Source: Siderastrea siderea
Taxonomy: Eukaryota > Cnidaria > Anthozoa > Scleractinia > Rhizangiidae
Reading direction: 5' to 3'
NCBI GenBank assembly: GCA_964030785.1
Contig: OZ034975.1
Span: 1,868,701-1,932,700 of the forward strand
Length of the DNA: 64,000 nucleotides
In this document: one piece after another, positions 50,358 to 62,099 of the stretch
How positions within the stretch are numbered: position 1 is the first letter of the stretch
Layout of the letters: every line of letters begins with the position of its first letter
Made by a program: the position numbers and the translations under genes
Notes under the pieces: generated by a model
Told to the model about the DNA's origin: nothing
What the model saw: the letters and a program-made list of their open reading frames with translations, nothing else
Database searches by the model: none

Positions 50358-53300
50358 TTCCAGGTCAAAACATTACCGAAGCTCTCCAAGATGGATTACG
50401 TCGAGCCGTCGATCAAGTGTTAACCACTACCCCCGACCTCCACGATCAAGATCGCCTCTACTTTACAATAGCATCCGATCGCCTGCACAATAATTTTCAG
50501 GGGTGGGGATTACGTGCAGGTGAATGGCGTCGAGACACAGAGCGTGTGGAAGCTCTGTTCCAACGTTTAGCCCAAGCCCTCAACAGCAACGAACAATTTG
50601 AAATGGATGACTCCTTTCAAGTCTCCATCACTCAAGTCCATCATGCTCCTCAAGGCACCGGCAAACCCGGTCGTGGGAAACCAGGTCATCCTACCATGAC
50701 CATGTTGACAACCAACAAACGGTCTGTCATAACAATTACCAACGACGATGACCTCTGCTGTGCCAGAGCCCTTGTCACTGCCAAAGCTCGCGTGGACCAG
50801 CACCCGAAATGGGAATCAATTCGAAAAGGAAGTCAACTCCAGAGAACCTTAGCTTGGGACCTCCAGAATGAAGCCAAGGTACCCTTCGGTCCCTGTGGGT
50901 ATGATGCCTTGACCCAATTCAGTCAAGCCCCGTCCCTCACCGGTTACCAGATCATCCTGGTGGATGCACAGCGATCGTTTCACATCACGACGTTTGGACC
51001 CCTTTCTGACAAACAACTGATCCTGTTGCACAACAAAGACCATTATGATGTCATCACCAAATTGCCGGGGTTTTTCGGGTCCAGTTATGTGTGTGCAGAT
51101 TGTTGGAAACCCTATGACCATGAGGGACTGCATCGATGCACCAAAACCAAGGTGTGCGGAGCCTGTCGACAGAAAGATTGTCCAGACTTTCAACATGCTT
51201 ACCCCCGACACCTGAAAGCCACTCAACGTTGCGACTCGTGTCATCGGGACTTTTTCGGACCCGCGTGTTTCGAAGCCCATGCCAGCAAGACCCATGCGGG
51301 CAAACCCTCCACGGGCCTCCAGTCCTCCGTGTGCTCTCAACGATACCGATGCCCTGACTGTTATCAACAAAATGTGGGCTTGTCCCGCATTCAACGTCAC
51401 CGTTGTTTCCACGTGGATTGCCCTTCTTGTCATCAGTACGTCCACGCCGACGACCACCGTTGTTTTATACAAAAAGCCCCCAAACCTCAAGACGAAAAGA
51501 AGAGAAAGAGGACCCGTCAAAAAGGTCCTCGCGCCAAACGAGGTGCCGCCGCCGCGGAACCCCATGCCTCCGAGGACGAGGAGGAAGACCTGCCTCCCTT
51601 ACACGTCTTCTTTGATATCGAAGCCATGCAACCCCACGAAAAACACATTGCCAATCTCGTCGTGGCCGAAACCGAAGACAACGATGAACCCAAGCCTTTC
51701 CCAGGTCCCACTTGTATCCATGACTTTCTGGAATGGTTGGATACCTTGACTCTTCACGATACCCGTCAAGTCAATGTCATCGCCCATAATTTTCAAGGGT
51801 ACGATGGGTACTTTATCATCCAAGAATACTATAGTGACAACCGCATCGTCCAACAACTCCGCAACGGGTGTAAACTCTTAGAGATCAAGCATGACCGCAT
51901 CCGGTTCATTGATTCGATGAGTTTCTTCCAGATGCCCCTCTCCGCGTTTCCCAAAACCTTTGGTTTGACAGAACTCTGCAAAGGGTATTTCCCCCACAAG
52001 TTCAACGTACCCAGTGATTATTATCAAAACTACGTGGGCATCCTCCCATCACGCGATTACTACATGCCTGAGGCCATGACACTCGAAGGCAGACAAGCCT
52101 TTGAAACCTGGCATCAAGAACAACGCGACCAGGGTGTGGTGTTTCATTTCCAAAAAGAGTTGTTGGCCTATTGCAGTTCCGATGTACGACTCCTCAAACA
52201 AGGATGTCTGACTTTCAAACGCATGTTTGAAGACTTAACAGGCTTCAATCCCTTCGATCATGTCACCATTGCCTCCGCTTGTAATCGAGATTTACGTATG
52301 AACCGGATGATCCCGAACAGTATTGCCAGCGAACCCGCTGGTCATAAGGGGTGGAGAAACAACATCAACCAGTCCCTCCCAGCCCTTCAATGGTTAACCT
52401 GGTGCGATCACCAACTACGTCAACACGCCCTCCAAGATCTTACCCCAGACGATCTCTTGGCCAGGGCCAATCCAGACCCACAGTACATCCAACATGTCCG
52501 AAATGAAGGCGAGTATAAGATCCCCGGGACCAACTTCCATGTGGATGGTTATTGCCCCGACACCCACACCGTCTACGAATTTCAAGGGTGTTTCACCCAC
52601 GGATGCCCTACCTGTTATCCCCATCGCCACGAAAAACATCCCCGCAACTATGATCTGACGATGCATGACCTCTATGACGTCACCCAAGACAAAGTCCAAA
52701 AGCTTACCAAGCAAGGGTACAACGTCATTCAAATGTGGGGATGTGAATGGGACCACCTCCTAAAAACCCACCCAGAGATCGACTCCTTCGTCCGGGAACT
52801 CAACTTTATCCAACCTCTTCAACCTCGGGACGCTTTCTGTGGAGGTCGTACCAATGCCATCAAACTCTACCATCATATCACCCCCGGCCAAAAAATGCAC
52901 TACATCGATGTCACCTCCTTGTACCCGTGGGTGAACAAGAAGTCTGTGTACCCCAAAGGACATCCCACCATCCATTCTCAACCGGGTCACACTAACATAC
53001 ACCAGTACTTTGGACTCATCCAATGCAAAGTCCTGCCTCCCCGTGAATTGTACCATCCCGTGCTGCCTTACCGTCATGACGACAAACTGCTCTTTCCCCT
53101 CTGTGCCCGTTGTGTGGAAGAAGAAATGGACAAACCTCTTTTGGACAGATCCTATCATTGCCCTCACACCGACGAACAACGCGCCCTCACCAGTACCTGG
53201 TGCAGTCCCGAATTAGAGAAAGCCGTCGAATTCGGGTACCAAGTCCAATACATCTATGAAGTCTGGCATTTTGAAGAAACCTGTGAGGGCCTCTTCGCCG

Positions 53301-54196
53301 ATTATGTCAACACCTGGCTTAAAATCAAACAAGAAGCTAGTGGGTGGCCTAAGGAGGACATGTCCGAAGAAGAAAAAAGGAAATACATTCAGCATTACTA
53401 TGAGAAGGAGGGTATCCAGTTAGAATACGACAACATCGAATACAACCCAGGCCTGCGTACCCTAGCTAAGCTGATGTTGAACTCCATGTGGGGCAAGTTT
53501 GGACAACGCCTCAACAAGACCCAAATCCAAGCCTTTGATGATCCTCATGCCTTCCACTGTTTCTTGGATACCGATGCCTTAGACGTACGTCACGTGTCCG
53601 TCATCAACAATAACATGGTCGAAGTACATTACCAAAACCAAAAAGAGGACATCCGCGTGTCACCCAACCTCAACATTTTTGTGGCCTGCTTCACCACCTG
53701 CCACGCCCGCCTTAAATTGTATGACGCCCTGCAACGCTTAGGGGAGAGAGTCCTCTACTTTGACACCGACTCCGTCATCTACCTGGAGGAAACACCCACT
53801 CAATTCCAACCTACCTTGGGTTCCTATCTAGGGGACTTCGCCTCCGAATTAAAGGACGATGAATACATCCAAGAATTTGCCAGTGGAGGACCCAAGAACT
53901 ATGGGTATACTACTAATAAAGGAAAAGTGGAATGCAAGGTCAGAGGCTTCCGACTCAACAGTGAAGGACACACCCAGTTGAATTACGACGTCATGCGTCA
54001 AAATGTCCAAGATGAAATCCAGAAACCCCTTTCCAAACCACGGGAAATCCAAGTCACCAAAAGTCATCACATTGTCCGGAACCCGAAAAACTACACCTTG
54101 CTCACTCAACCCCAACACAAATGGTATCGCTTGGTGTATGACAAAAGAGTCATCGATCCCCACACCTTCAAGACCTACCCCTATGGATACCAGTGA
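50354..54196 (+). CDS. Protein-primed family B DNA polymerase
   Basis: A 1280-codon open frame whose conserved part begins at its first codons; the first ATG is at codon 84, so it must be entered from the upstream frame. Layout: N-terminal domain with LNSNEQFEMDDSF; a Cys/His-rich region (about 247-370); Exo I FFDIEA (D421/E423), Exo II NFQGYD (479-484), Exo III YCSSD (606-610); a Vsr-like nuclease insert HVDGYCPD...YEFQGCFTHGC (729-751); PolB motif A IDVTSLYP (D852), motif B KLMLNSMWGKFG (1039-1050), and motif C YFDTDS (D1137/D1139). It replicates the linear genome from terminal protein primers. AATAAA lies near 54288. Confidence 0.93.
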   Translation: MIPGQNITEALQDGLRRAVDQVLTTTPDLHDQDRLYFTIASDRLHNNFQGWGLRAGEWRRDTERVEALFQRLAQALNSNEQFEMDDSFQVSITQVHHAPQGTGKPGRGKPGHPTMTMLTTNKRSVITITNDDDLCCARALVTAKARVDQHPKWESIRKGSQLQRTLAWDLQNEAKVPFGPCGYDALTQFSQAPSLTGYQIILVDAQRSFHITTFGPLSDKQLILLHNKDHYDVITKLPGFFGSSYVCADCWKPYDHEGLHRCTKTKVCGACRQKDCPDFQHAYPRHLKATQRCDSCHRDFFGPACFEAHASKTHAGKPSTGLQSSVCSQRYRCPDCYQQNVGLSRIQRHRCFHVDCPSCHQYVHADDHRCFIQKAPKPQDEKKRKRTRQKGPRAKRGAAAAEPHASEDEEEDLPPLHVFFDIEAMQPHEKHIANLVVAETEDNDEPKPFPGPTCIHDFLEWLDTLTLHDTRQVNVIAHNFQGYDGYFIIQEYYSDNRIVQQLRNGCKLLEIKHDRIRFIDSMSFFQMPLSAFPKTFGLTELCKGYFPHKFNVPSDYYQNYVGILPSRDYYMPEAMTLEGRQAFETWHQEQRDQGVVFHFQKELLAYCSSDVRLLKQGCLTFKRMFEDLTGFNPFDHVTIASACNRDLRMNRMIPNSIASEPAGHKGWRNNINQSLPALQWLTWCDHQLRQHALQDLTPDDLLARANPDPQYIQHVRNEGEYKIPGTNFHVDGYCPDTHTVYEFQGCFTHGCPTCYPHRHEKHPRNYDLTMHDLYDVTQDKVQKLTKQGYNVIQMWGCEWDHLLKTHPEIDSFVRELNFIQPLQPRDAFCGGRTNAIKLYHHITPGQKMHYIDVTSLYPWVNKKSVYPKGHPTIHSQPGHTNIHQYFGLIQCKVLPPRELYHPVLPYRHDDKLLFPLCARCVEEEMDKPLLDRSYHCPHTDEQRALTSTWCSPELEKAVEFGYQVQYIYEVWHFEETCEGLFADYVNTWLKIKQEASGWPKEDMSEEEKRKYIQHYYEKEGIQLEYDNIEYNPGLRTLAKLMLNSMWGKFGQRLNKTQIQAFDDPHAFHCFLDTDALDVRHVSVINNNMVEVHYQNQKEDIRVSPNLNIFVACFTTCHARLKLYDALQRLGERVLYFDTDSVIYLEETPTQFQPTLGSYLGDFASELKDDEYIQEFASGGPKNYGYTTNKGKVECKVRGFRLNSEGHTQLNYDVMRQNVQDEIQKPLSKPREIQVTKSHHIVRNPKNYTLLTQPQHKWYRLVYDKRVIDPHTFKTYPYGYQ

Positions 54197-54346
54197 AAGC
54201 CCAAACAAGATCGTGGACCCTCTATTGAACATTAAGGAACACTCAGGAAAACCATTTTTTCTCAGTTATTGTAAACAAACGTATAACAATAAACGTGATT
54301 TATTCATTTTGTGTTGTTTTCACTCCAAGGGTTACCCCCGTTCCCA

Positions 54347-54586
54347 AAATTGGACTTTGGACTTGGAGCCCGCGTTTTCTCAGCGGTTTTACTTCCCCTT
54401 GAGCCCACGATCCTTTTTTTCACATTGCTCCGCGGTTTCCCAATCAAAACCACGTGACTTCCGGTTGTATGAGCCCGCGATCCTTTTTTTTCCACTGGTC
54501 AGCGGTTTCCCATTCCACTTCCGGTGATGACGTCACTCGACCAATCAGAAGCCAGTATTTTCCCTATACGGGCGCAATGTACTACT
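54347..54586 (-). repeat. Polinton right TIR
   Basis: Reverse complement of the left TIR, ending CAATGTACTACT at 54586, with the same internal repeats and regulatory-type sites. Confidence 0.95.
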
Positions 54587-54592
54587 TTCATG
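54587..54592. repeat. Polinton target-site duplication, right
   Basis: TTCATG, identical to 31966-31971. Confidence 0.95.
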
Positions 54593-55383
54593 AAACGTAA
54601 AACAGTGAAAAACGCGGAAGGAAAATTAACGTAAACAACGGGGATAAATTCTCACTTTTCGCTTTAGGGTGAAACTCTCTGACCACACGTTTCAAACTGT
54701 GGTACCACAGCTGGCCCTACGTGCCTGAGCTGACAACTATCATTCTATGCTGTTTACTAGAAATTAAAATGTTTGTTGTACCTTTTTGGTAGTTGTTTGA
54801 ATTTGCTGCCCCGACAGTTCTGTGTCATCCAAAGGACAGCTTCCCTCGGTAAATTGTGGCTTGAGATACGGTTAACGCAGAGGTTTACAAGTTAACAAGG
54901 TCATATTGTTAAATTTGACCTATAGAGGCCTTTTAAAAGTTTAAGAATTAGACCTTTTTCGCGGAAAAAAAAAAAGAAAAGCGAAAAATAACCTCGTCTT
55001 GTCGTTTTAGTCAGGTAGCTCGCGTTGCCTGTTTGCACGCGCGATTTCATTCAAACAGCATATAGGGAGTGACGCCATAGTAAGCGCGCGCGAATAAATA
55101 TGCCCAAGAAAAATTTCGCGGGAGATGATCCCCTTTATAGTTGAAACTGCGATTATTTCGTTAAACGTAAGTGTTTAAAAAAAAAACGTAATGATTAACC
55201 CACGTTTTGGTTTACATTTTACTGTCGAGAAGAGCTGAATGTGAAGTGATAATTTTTCGGCAAAAAGTATAATATTAAGCCCTAATTGCTCGTTAACCAT
55301 AAACAATGGAAAAATACAATTATAGTTATAAATCAGGTTAATTTCCCTTATGCTACATCTAATAGATTTTCGATACCTAGGGA
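54593..55383. other. Non-coding host sequence right of the Polinton
   Basis: No gene recognised; an A-rich tract near 54966. Confidence 0.4.
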
Positions 55384-55660
55384 ATAACAATACCACGGAG
55401 AGTTTCACGGGCCATGAGGTGCCTTCCCAGATCCATCTCAACCTAAGTATACAGGTGATAATACAATCCAAAAGGAAATGAACTAAACCCCAAGTTCAAA
55501 CTTACATTTTCCTTTATTTGATTTTATTAAATGGCAATTTCTAGAAACAGTCAATACTATTGAAAGTTCACGGGCCATGAGGTGCCTTCCCAGATCCATC
55601 CCAACCTAAGTGTACAGGTGATAATAGACCCCGAAAGGGGATGCACTAAACCCCCGGGGT
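55384..55660. repeat. Direct repeat of about 95 bp
   Basis: The CACGGGCCATGAGGTGCCTT block with the following CCAGATCCATC.CAACCTAAG at 55408-55490 recurs at 55568-55655. Confidence 0.75.
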
Positions 55661-55802
55661 AACTGGTGCAATGTCGTTCTACAGTCATATCCATATCTAT
55701 ATGGACAGAGGTCTGACACAACTGAACCCAAGGAGAGCAGGATCTTAGGTCGGACATGGTCCGCCATATGGTGAGACATTGGTCCGGCATATGGATCTTC
55801 AA

Positions 55803-56818
55803 GTTTTTTAATATTAAAAAAAAACATTTAGAGAAAGGCTAGTCCTTCTCTATAGTATTGCTGTATAAGTATTAAAACAATGGACACTATTTTACAATGT
55901 TTTAATACCATTTTAATTTGTTTAGTTTAGGGTTGTAAATCGGTTCATTGCAGAAATCTCCACTCCAATATGCACCAAATCAGCAAGCCCGCACTTAGTC
56001 GAACAAATGAACGAATGAACAAGATGACACCCAACAGACGACGGGCAAACAAGCAAACGCAAGGCCGTTAGAAAACAAAACATTCCCATAGCTGAGTAAC
56101 TCAAGCTAAAGAAATGAAAGGGATCCAAGGCCAAAGCGAATGAATGGATGACCCACACGACCGAACGATAGCCGAAATGAACAGACGAATAAATGAACGA
56201 AACAAAGGAGGCACACAAAATTCAAGCACAGATTGGCAGAAGATTAAGCCATGTAAGATTCTTAAGTTGTTTAATCTGGGCCAGTTTGGTTTAGAACAAA
56301 GAAAAGTATTTGTGAGCGGCTTGAAAGAAAATTCGTAGATTAATCATGTATTAACCTTTTTACACCTTTTCACCTTAATCTTCTGCCAATCTGTGCTTGA
56401 ATTTTGTGTGCCTCCTTTGTTACGTTCATTTGTTTAGTCTGTTCATTTCAGCTATCGTTCGGTCGTGTGGGTCATCCATTCATTCGCTTTGACCTTGGAT
56501 CCCTTTCATTTCTTTAGTTTGAGTTACTCAGCTATAGGAATGTTTTGTTTTCTAACGGCCTTGCGTTTGTTTGTTTGCCCGTCGGCTGTTGGGTGTCATC
56601 TTGTTCATTCGTTCATTTGTTCGACTAAGTGCGGGCTTGCTGATTTGGTGCATATTGGAGTGGAGATTTCTGCAATGAACCGATTTACAACCCTAAACTA
56701 AACAAATTAAAATGGTATTAAAACATTGAAAAATAGTGTCCATTGTTTTAATACTTATACAGCAACTACAGGAAGGACTAGCCTTTCTCTAAATGTTTTT
56801 TTTTTATATTAAAAAACT
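55803..56818. repeat. Fold-back element with about 440-bp inverted arms
   Basis: Left arm 55803-56244 and right arm 56382-56818 are reverse complements. The ends are TTTTTTAATATTAAAAAA palindromes. The left half matches 31273-31855. No coding potential beyond shadow frames. Confidence 0.85.
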
Positions 56819-58984
56819 GTTATGCATTAAATTCGAATGACTCTTAAATAACTCTTAAATAACTTTTCACCGTTTGCATTCGACTAAAATATCGTTTACC
56901 TGCAGACAAAAGGAAATGTGTAAATTCTTTCAGTGGGCTGACGAAATGCCTGTGGATACCGATTGTCAATAACAATCACCGGTATACATGTACACACCAA
57001 GTGAAAACTTAGAGCAGGTCATGACTGTGGAAGATCAAGTCAAAGCACAAAGACACAAGTTAAAGAGACAATTTGCCAGAGTTGAGAAAGGACACAAGCG
57101 GTCACAAGGGGACTCATCCCCAGAACATATCAATTATGATTCCATGTAACGCATTGGCACAACAAGATATAAATGTCAATTTTTAATTTTTTGACATGTG
57201 TGGCAAATGTAACATATAGTTTTGGAGTGATTCAATAAACTGTTTGAGCACTTGAAATATTGTGTTGTGTTGTCCCTGGATTCAGCACTCAACACTCACT
57301 CTCAACACTCTCAACACTCAGGGGCGCCATTTTGAATGCTGAAGCCTAAATAAACCCGTTTGTCCGGTTTTCTTGTGAGCCCCTGTTTCGAGTCCCTAGA
57401 CCATGATCAACCTGTCTAAACCGGTTTGTCTATGACGTCAGTGGCTCGTGATTGGTTTAACCCCTTTTCCTTCGTTCTCTTGCCTATATATTTGCGATAT
57501 TACCGGGATGGTTGGGCGGAATCGCAGCACCAGTACAAGACACTTCTCTCTTAACAACTCGTTAAATATTTAACATTATACTCCAAACAATAACACACAT
57601 ACAATTACTCTCCCTCCAAAATCCCTGCATCTCATTATAACCCCCACGTTAACCAACATGACTTGCATCTCATCATCTCTCAAGGATATCTCATTAACTC
57701 AGGCCTGCTGAACTCATAAATAAATTGCTCTTACTAGTCATTCCCGGTATACAACTTCTCACATTCCGTTTCACCACATACCTCAGAGTGTGGAAACGTT
57801 CTGATCTGTTTTATGTCTTCTTTTAAACTGGGACGGAGTGTGTACCTTACTGCTTATTTTAACAGGTAGTGAAACATACTGTTTGATTTTCACCTGGTGG
57901 AGGAGAAACTGTTTGAATTATTAATAATCAGTCGGTGGAAATCAGGTAAAAAACACACCAAATTTTGAGTTTTGCAAAGCGTGCGTTTGCATATTTTCCC
58001 ATCAAGAACCTAAATTTTAGGGAATTTTAAAAAATACAAATTAGATTTTAAACAGAAGTGCCGTATGAACGCAGGTTTGGTCTCGAGGAATTAAGAAAAA
58101 TAAAGGGAAAAGAAGATTTCTGGCCCTTTAAAAAGGAAAGCCGAGCGTTATTTTCTTTTTTGGAAGTCCTTCTCAGTTTTCTTTGTTTCTGTTGATTTCT
58201 TTCCGTTTAGAACTTGTTTCAGCAGAATTTGTAAAACTACGTGATTGTAATAGTTTTTTTTTTTACTTTGGACAACTTGTTCCCATCTGCTAACATAAGG
58301 ACAAGATAGCAACGGTTGCCGACAAGAATGTCCGCTTTATTCCTACGATAGTTTGTGCCTATAAATCTCCAAACAAACAAACGCAAAAGGAAGAGTTCAC
58401 TTAACTCGAACATTAGACTATAAATCATCAATTTTACTGCCTGGTATCGTACGTGTTTCATGAAGCATTCAGTTGACATATACCAACATAATAACTATAT
58501 TGATGACTAAGTCTTTCTGTTTAGTTTGAACACCTGCTGGTGTGAAGTATTTCTGCAGCTTTTAATGAGTCAAAGGACAAGAGAATTATGCTGAATGACT
58601 CAATGATGCTTTCAAACTAAAAGGAGTTTTATATAGAGATAAGCTGTTAGACCAAGCGTTTTCTCGGATGTTTATGTAAAATAGAAATCAGAATAAAGTC
58701 ACTAAGGCCATCCCCATAAAATGTTTCGTTTCCTATCGCCTTCCCTCCCGTGAAAGTGGGTCGGTCGGTCGGGCGAAAAAAAAAAAGACAAAAGAACCTC
58801 GCTTTCGGCTCATGCATACTTGCTTTCCTTGACAAGGTCTATGATGGTCGCTATATTGGCTTCTAGGAAGTCCATTTTATATGCATTCAGCGAAGGAACA
58901 CCACCTCTGTCTTTTGCGTCATTCCCGACGCGTCACTTGTCTGCGTACCCACACATACTCAGTTCAAAAGAGATGCTAAATTTC
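56819..58984. other. Non-coding stretch with a dispersed repeat
   Basis: 57754-58130 matches 11017-11400. A CAACACTC simple repeat lies at about 57288-57320, and a TATATAT box near 57485. No gene recognised. Confidence 0.4.
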
Positions 58985-59260
58985 GATGTGCACTTGAGGG
59001 CAGAGAGGCACCAAGTTTCGATTTTGATTTGTTGGCAGAAAGATTAACTAAAGGTACCAAATTTCGATTTTAGGTCCGAATAAAGGTGCCAAACATCGAC
59101 TTTCCCTTGTTGGTCGAGAAGTTAGAAAAAGGTACCAAATTCTGATTTGAATTTTTTGGTGGAGAGATTGAAAAAAGGTACCAGATTTCGATTTTTGTTG
59201 GTTGGCATACAATATGAAATAACGCATGTGAATTTCTTTAATAGACATAAAAAGGTACGT
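58985..59260. repeat. Short tandem array, about 50-bp unit
   Basis: Four to five worn copies of AGGTACCAAATTTCGATTTT followed by a TTGGT.GAGA block. Confidence 0.7.
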
Positions 59261-60146
59261 TTCTCGACCCGAAGAGCACTTGTTATAGAATTTATAAAAA
59301 GTATGATTATTGTTTTCCTTTTGTCAACACAATGGAAAGGAACATGTTAATTTCCGCGTTCCTTTTGTCAACACAATGGAAAGGAACACGGAAATTTCCA
59401 CGTCGTATTGGGCGCCAGACTGAAAATTTTTTACGTTACTTCATGAAAAGTATAAATAACTCAGTAACGTAACATATTTTTCCCCATCTACATTTACATT
59501 GGAAAACATGAACAAAATATACACATTTTTCTAGGTGAAGTAAAAATTTGGTAAACTAATTCAAATTTCGCTATATTTTGTTATATTGAAATCCCTTTAG
59601 AAGGAAAATTGCATGATTTGACTGAAAGAGCCACACTTTACCCGGAAAATCGTTGTTACTAGAACACACGCGATGGTTTAGAACGTGTTCTAAGCGAAAA
59701 GGCTTATTTGTGCATTGACTACAAACAACGTGACACCGAGTCAGAGAACTTTTTAACCTCAGAGGAGGCTACACATCTCTAATAAAAACAGATATTAATT
59801 AAGAGCTGTGGCATGGACTTCGCCTAGTGCAGGCTAGAAAGACTTAGAAAGTAAATAATAGACAAGTCTCAGACAACAAAAACTTCAAACAGTGTCTGGC
59901 ACTTTATTTATTGACTGGAAATCATAATTTCAAACCCCGTCCACGATCAAGACCCCCGGATCTGCCGAAGGTAACGAAATATAATATTTACAGAATAAAA
60001 CAAAACAAGAAACGAAAAATAGCTCATTTATTTGATTCATCAAAGGCTGTCAGGAGTGAACTACTGCTCAGACTTCTGCACCAGCAAATAACGGTTTTTA
60101 GCCTGGGTATTCGATTGGTTCATTAACTAGCATTCTACATGTAGCT
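59261..60146. other. Non-coding stretch
   Basis: Contains a short duplicated TTTTGTCAACACAATGGAAA (59320-59385). No gene recognised. Confidence 0.35.
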
Positions 60147-60750
60147 AGGAAATATGTAACTCGTTACAGAACCAAAGCTATAGCAAATTTTAAACAGTTC
60201 CTAAATGCGACTTACCAAAGACTGAAAGAAGTGTTTACAAGTGTGTACCACTTCTAAGATTCCTTCACCTGCTTGTTGCAGTTCTGAACCTCAATCTATA
60301 ATATTTACTGTTAACTAAAGTTTTATATGTAGCTACGAAGATATTAATGTAAAATAGTATCTTGCGGGTTCTAAAATCGCTCATGTGTGCGACTCCTTCT
60401 GGACCCATCTGTGAACACTGCAAGCTAAGAAGCAATATTAATGAAACTGTAGCGATGAAAAAAATTAAACTTGGGGGAAAAGGACGCATAAGCTTCCCAA
60501 TCCCTGTATCCTTCAGTCCGGTTCTATTTTTTCCGTCAGGGCGGCTTAACGGCTGTTTGTTCTTTTCATATTGAAAACTACTATGCAATATTGCGACGTT
60601 TTTCACGTTTCTCGTCCTCTCATAAATACCATCTCATCTCATCTTGTCTTCTGTCCCGTACTCCCCCGATTTCTGCTAGGAAATATGTAACTCGTTACAG
60701 AACCAAAGTTATAGCAAATTTTAAACAGTTCCTAAATGCGACTTACCAAA
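60147..60750. repeat. 73-bp direct repeat pair
   Basis: AGGAAATATGTAACTCGTTA and the following sequence at 60147-60219 recur almost exactly at 60678-60750. The spacer has no recognisable gene. Confidence 0.8.
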
Positions 60751-60936
60751 ATCTAACCTCTTACCGACAAAGTTTTTGCTGTTCTCGCAAAACTTGTGTT
60801 TATAATATACACTGATCGCAATATTTCGACCGAGTGTATATTCTGGGAGTTTTTAAATATTCCCACTGCGATGAAGTATGCTTTATCAATGACCCTGTTT
60901 TCCCCCGAAAACAGATACCCAAAGAGCGTCAAGGAC

Positions 60937-61110
60937 CCACCCCTCTGATCCCTGATCCTTGATGCCAGCCCTTTCGTCCATGACCCCACCCCATTAATCC
61001 CTGATCCCACCCTTCTGACACCTGTTCCCACCTCTCTGATCCCTGATCCTACCCCTCTAATCCCTGATCCCATTCCTCCGATCCCTGAACCCACCCCTCT
61101 GATCACCTCC
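60937..61110. repeat. Minisatellite, about 21-bp unit
   Basis: About eight copies of ACCCCTCTGATCCCTGATCC with drift. Confidence 0.85.
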
Positions 61111-62099
61111 CATCCATTTGATGCCCGAGCTCATGGTCACCTGAAGTACTTTATTTTGGCCTTATATAAAGATACGAAAAATGCACCCTGGTCTCAAACA
61201 TTTTAAGCTCTCTATAATAATAACCGAACACCAAGTCCGTACTGCGAAAGAGAGCTTAAGCGTTTAACATGAACACAAACTGTTAGAAAACGAATTTCAA
61301 TTTCTTATAAGATTCTTGCTATTCTCCCTGAAATCTCTCATCCATTCAGGTGCCTCTAGGTGTGGGAAAAAGCGTTTGTAAAATTAAAGATGCCTAAAAA
61401 ATTGTTGACTAAAAAAAGACAAAATAAGAAATACGTTTGTAAACAAAACCCATACTTAAGACATTTCACGTTGCTGTTTGCAAGCACACTACCAAAAATG
61501 TATGAAAAAGATGTTTTCACCCAAAAACCTTTCGTGTGCTTGCAATGATTTTTAATCTACGCTGTGAAAAACATCTGATGGTTAATCTTCTTACTGCAGT
61601 ATAGACCGAGTCCCCAACATGGTCCCCACCAATTACGGTCGCTGTAATCACTGATAATTTGGATTAACTTGTTATACAAACTAGTAGTATACTACTATAC
61701 TATTATTATTCTACCCTTGTATACGTTGGATGGATCTGTCACTATATTTTGTCGAAGGACTTTTCAATAATCTACAACAGCGTGTCTTGTCATGACAGAA
61801 TCGCCTAAGATAGTGTTACCTAATTAGCTTCACCTTCTAACACAGTTTACGATATTATAAGATACTGTTCATTCTTCCTGTACACTGTTTAAAGTGCTAT
61901 TGTTTCCCTATCATCCATAATGTGAGCTTCTACGTTCGATGTGTATTCTAAATAATCAGTTCTCGAAAAGTTTTGTTGTCGTCAGTTCTTTTTCCATATC
62001 TAGCAAATGTAACATTCTAGCTTTTAACTTTCTTAGTGTGTCCGTTGTGATTTCGTTAGTTAAGCCCATTTTGCTAGCTTTGTTTTATTGCAAGTCAAT
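61111..62099. other. 3' flank of an EAR pseudogene
   Basis: 61615-62085 is related to 6685-7182 below the intact EAR gene. No gene seen. Confidence 0.5.

Larger units (their letters stand above)
31972..54586. mobile_element. Polinton/Maverick (adintovirus-like) endogenous viral element
   Basis: 22,615 bp with AG...CT termini, about 240-bp TIRs, a 6-bp TSD and the full Polinton core gene set: retroviral-type integrase, protein-primed PolB, adenain-like protease, A32-like ATPase, double-jelly-roll major capsid and penton-like proteins. Accessory genes are listed below. The left part has genes on both strands, the middle (36.5-48.1 kb) is a rightward cluster with tiny gaps and overlaps, and the right end has one leftward regulatory gene and rightward polB. 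Near-identical TIRs suggest a recent insertion. Whether it can still make particles is unknown. Confidence 0.97.

Noticed and set aside
50340..50360. Confident programmed -1 frameshift for PolB
   Set aside because: The A GGG GGA context is a weak slippery site and I see no clear downstream pseudoknot. The two other similar offsets favour assembly error.
57258..57755. Solo LTR
   Set aside because: TG start, TATA box and tract are suggestive, but no matching second LTR, PBS or target duplication is visible.
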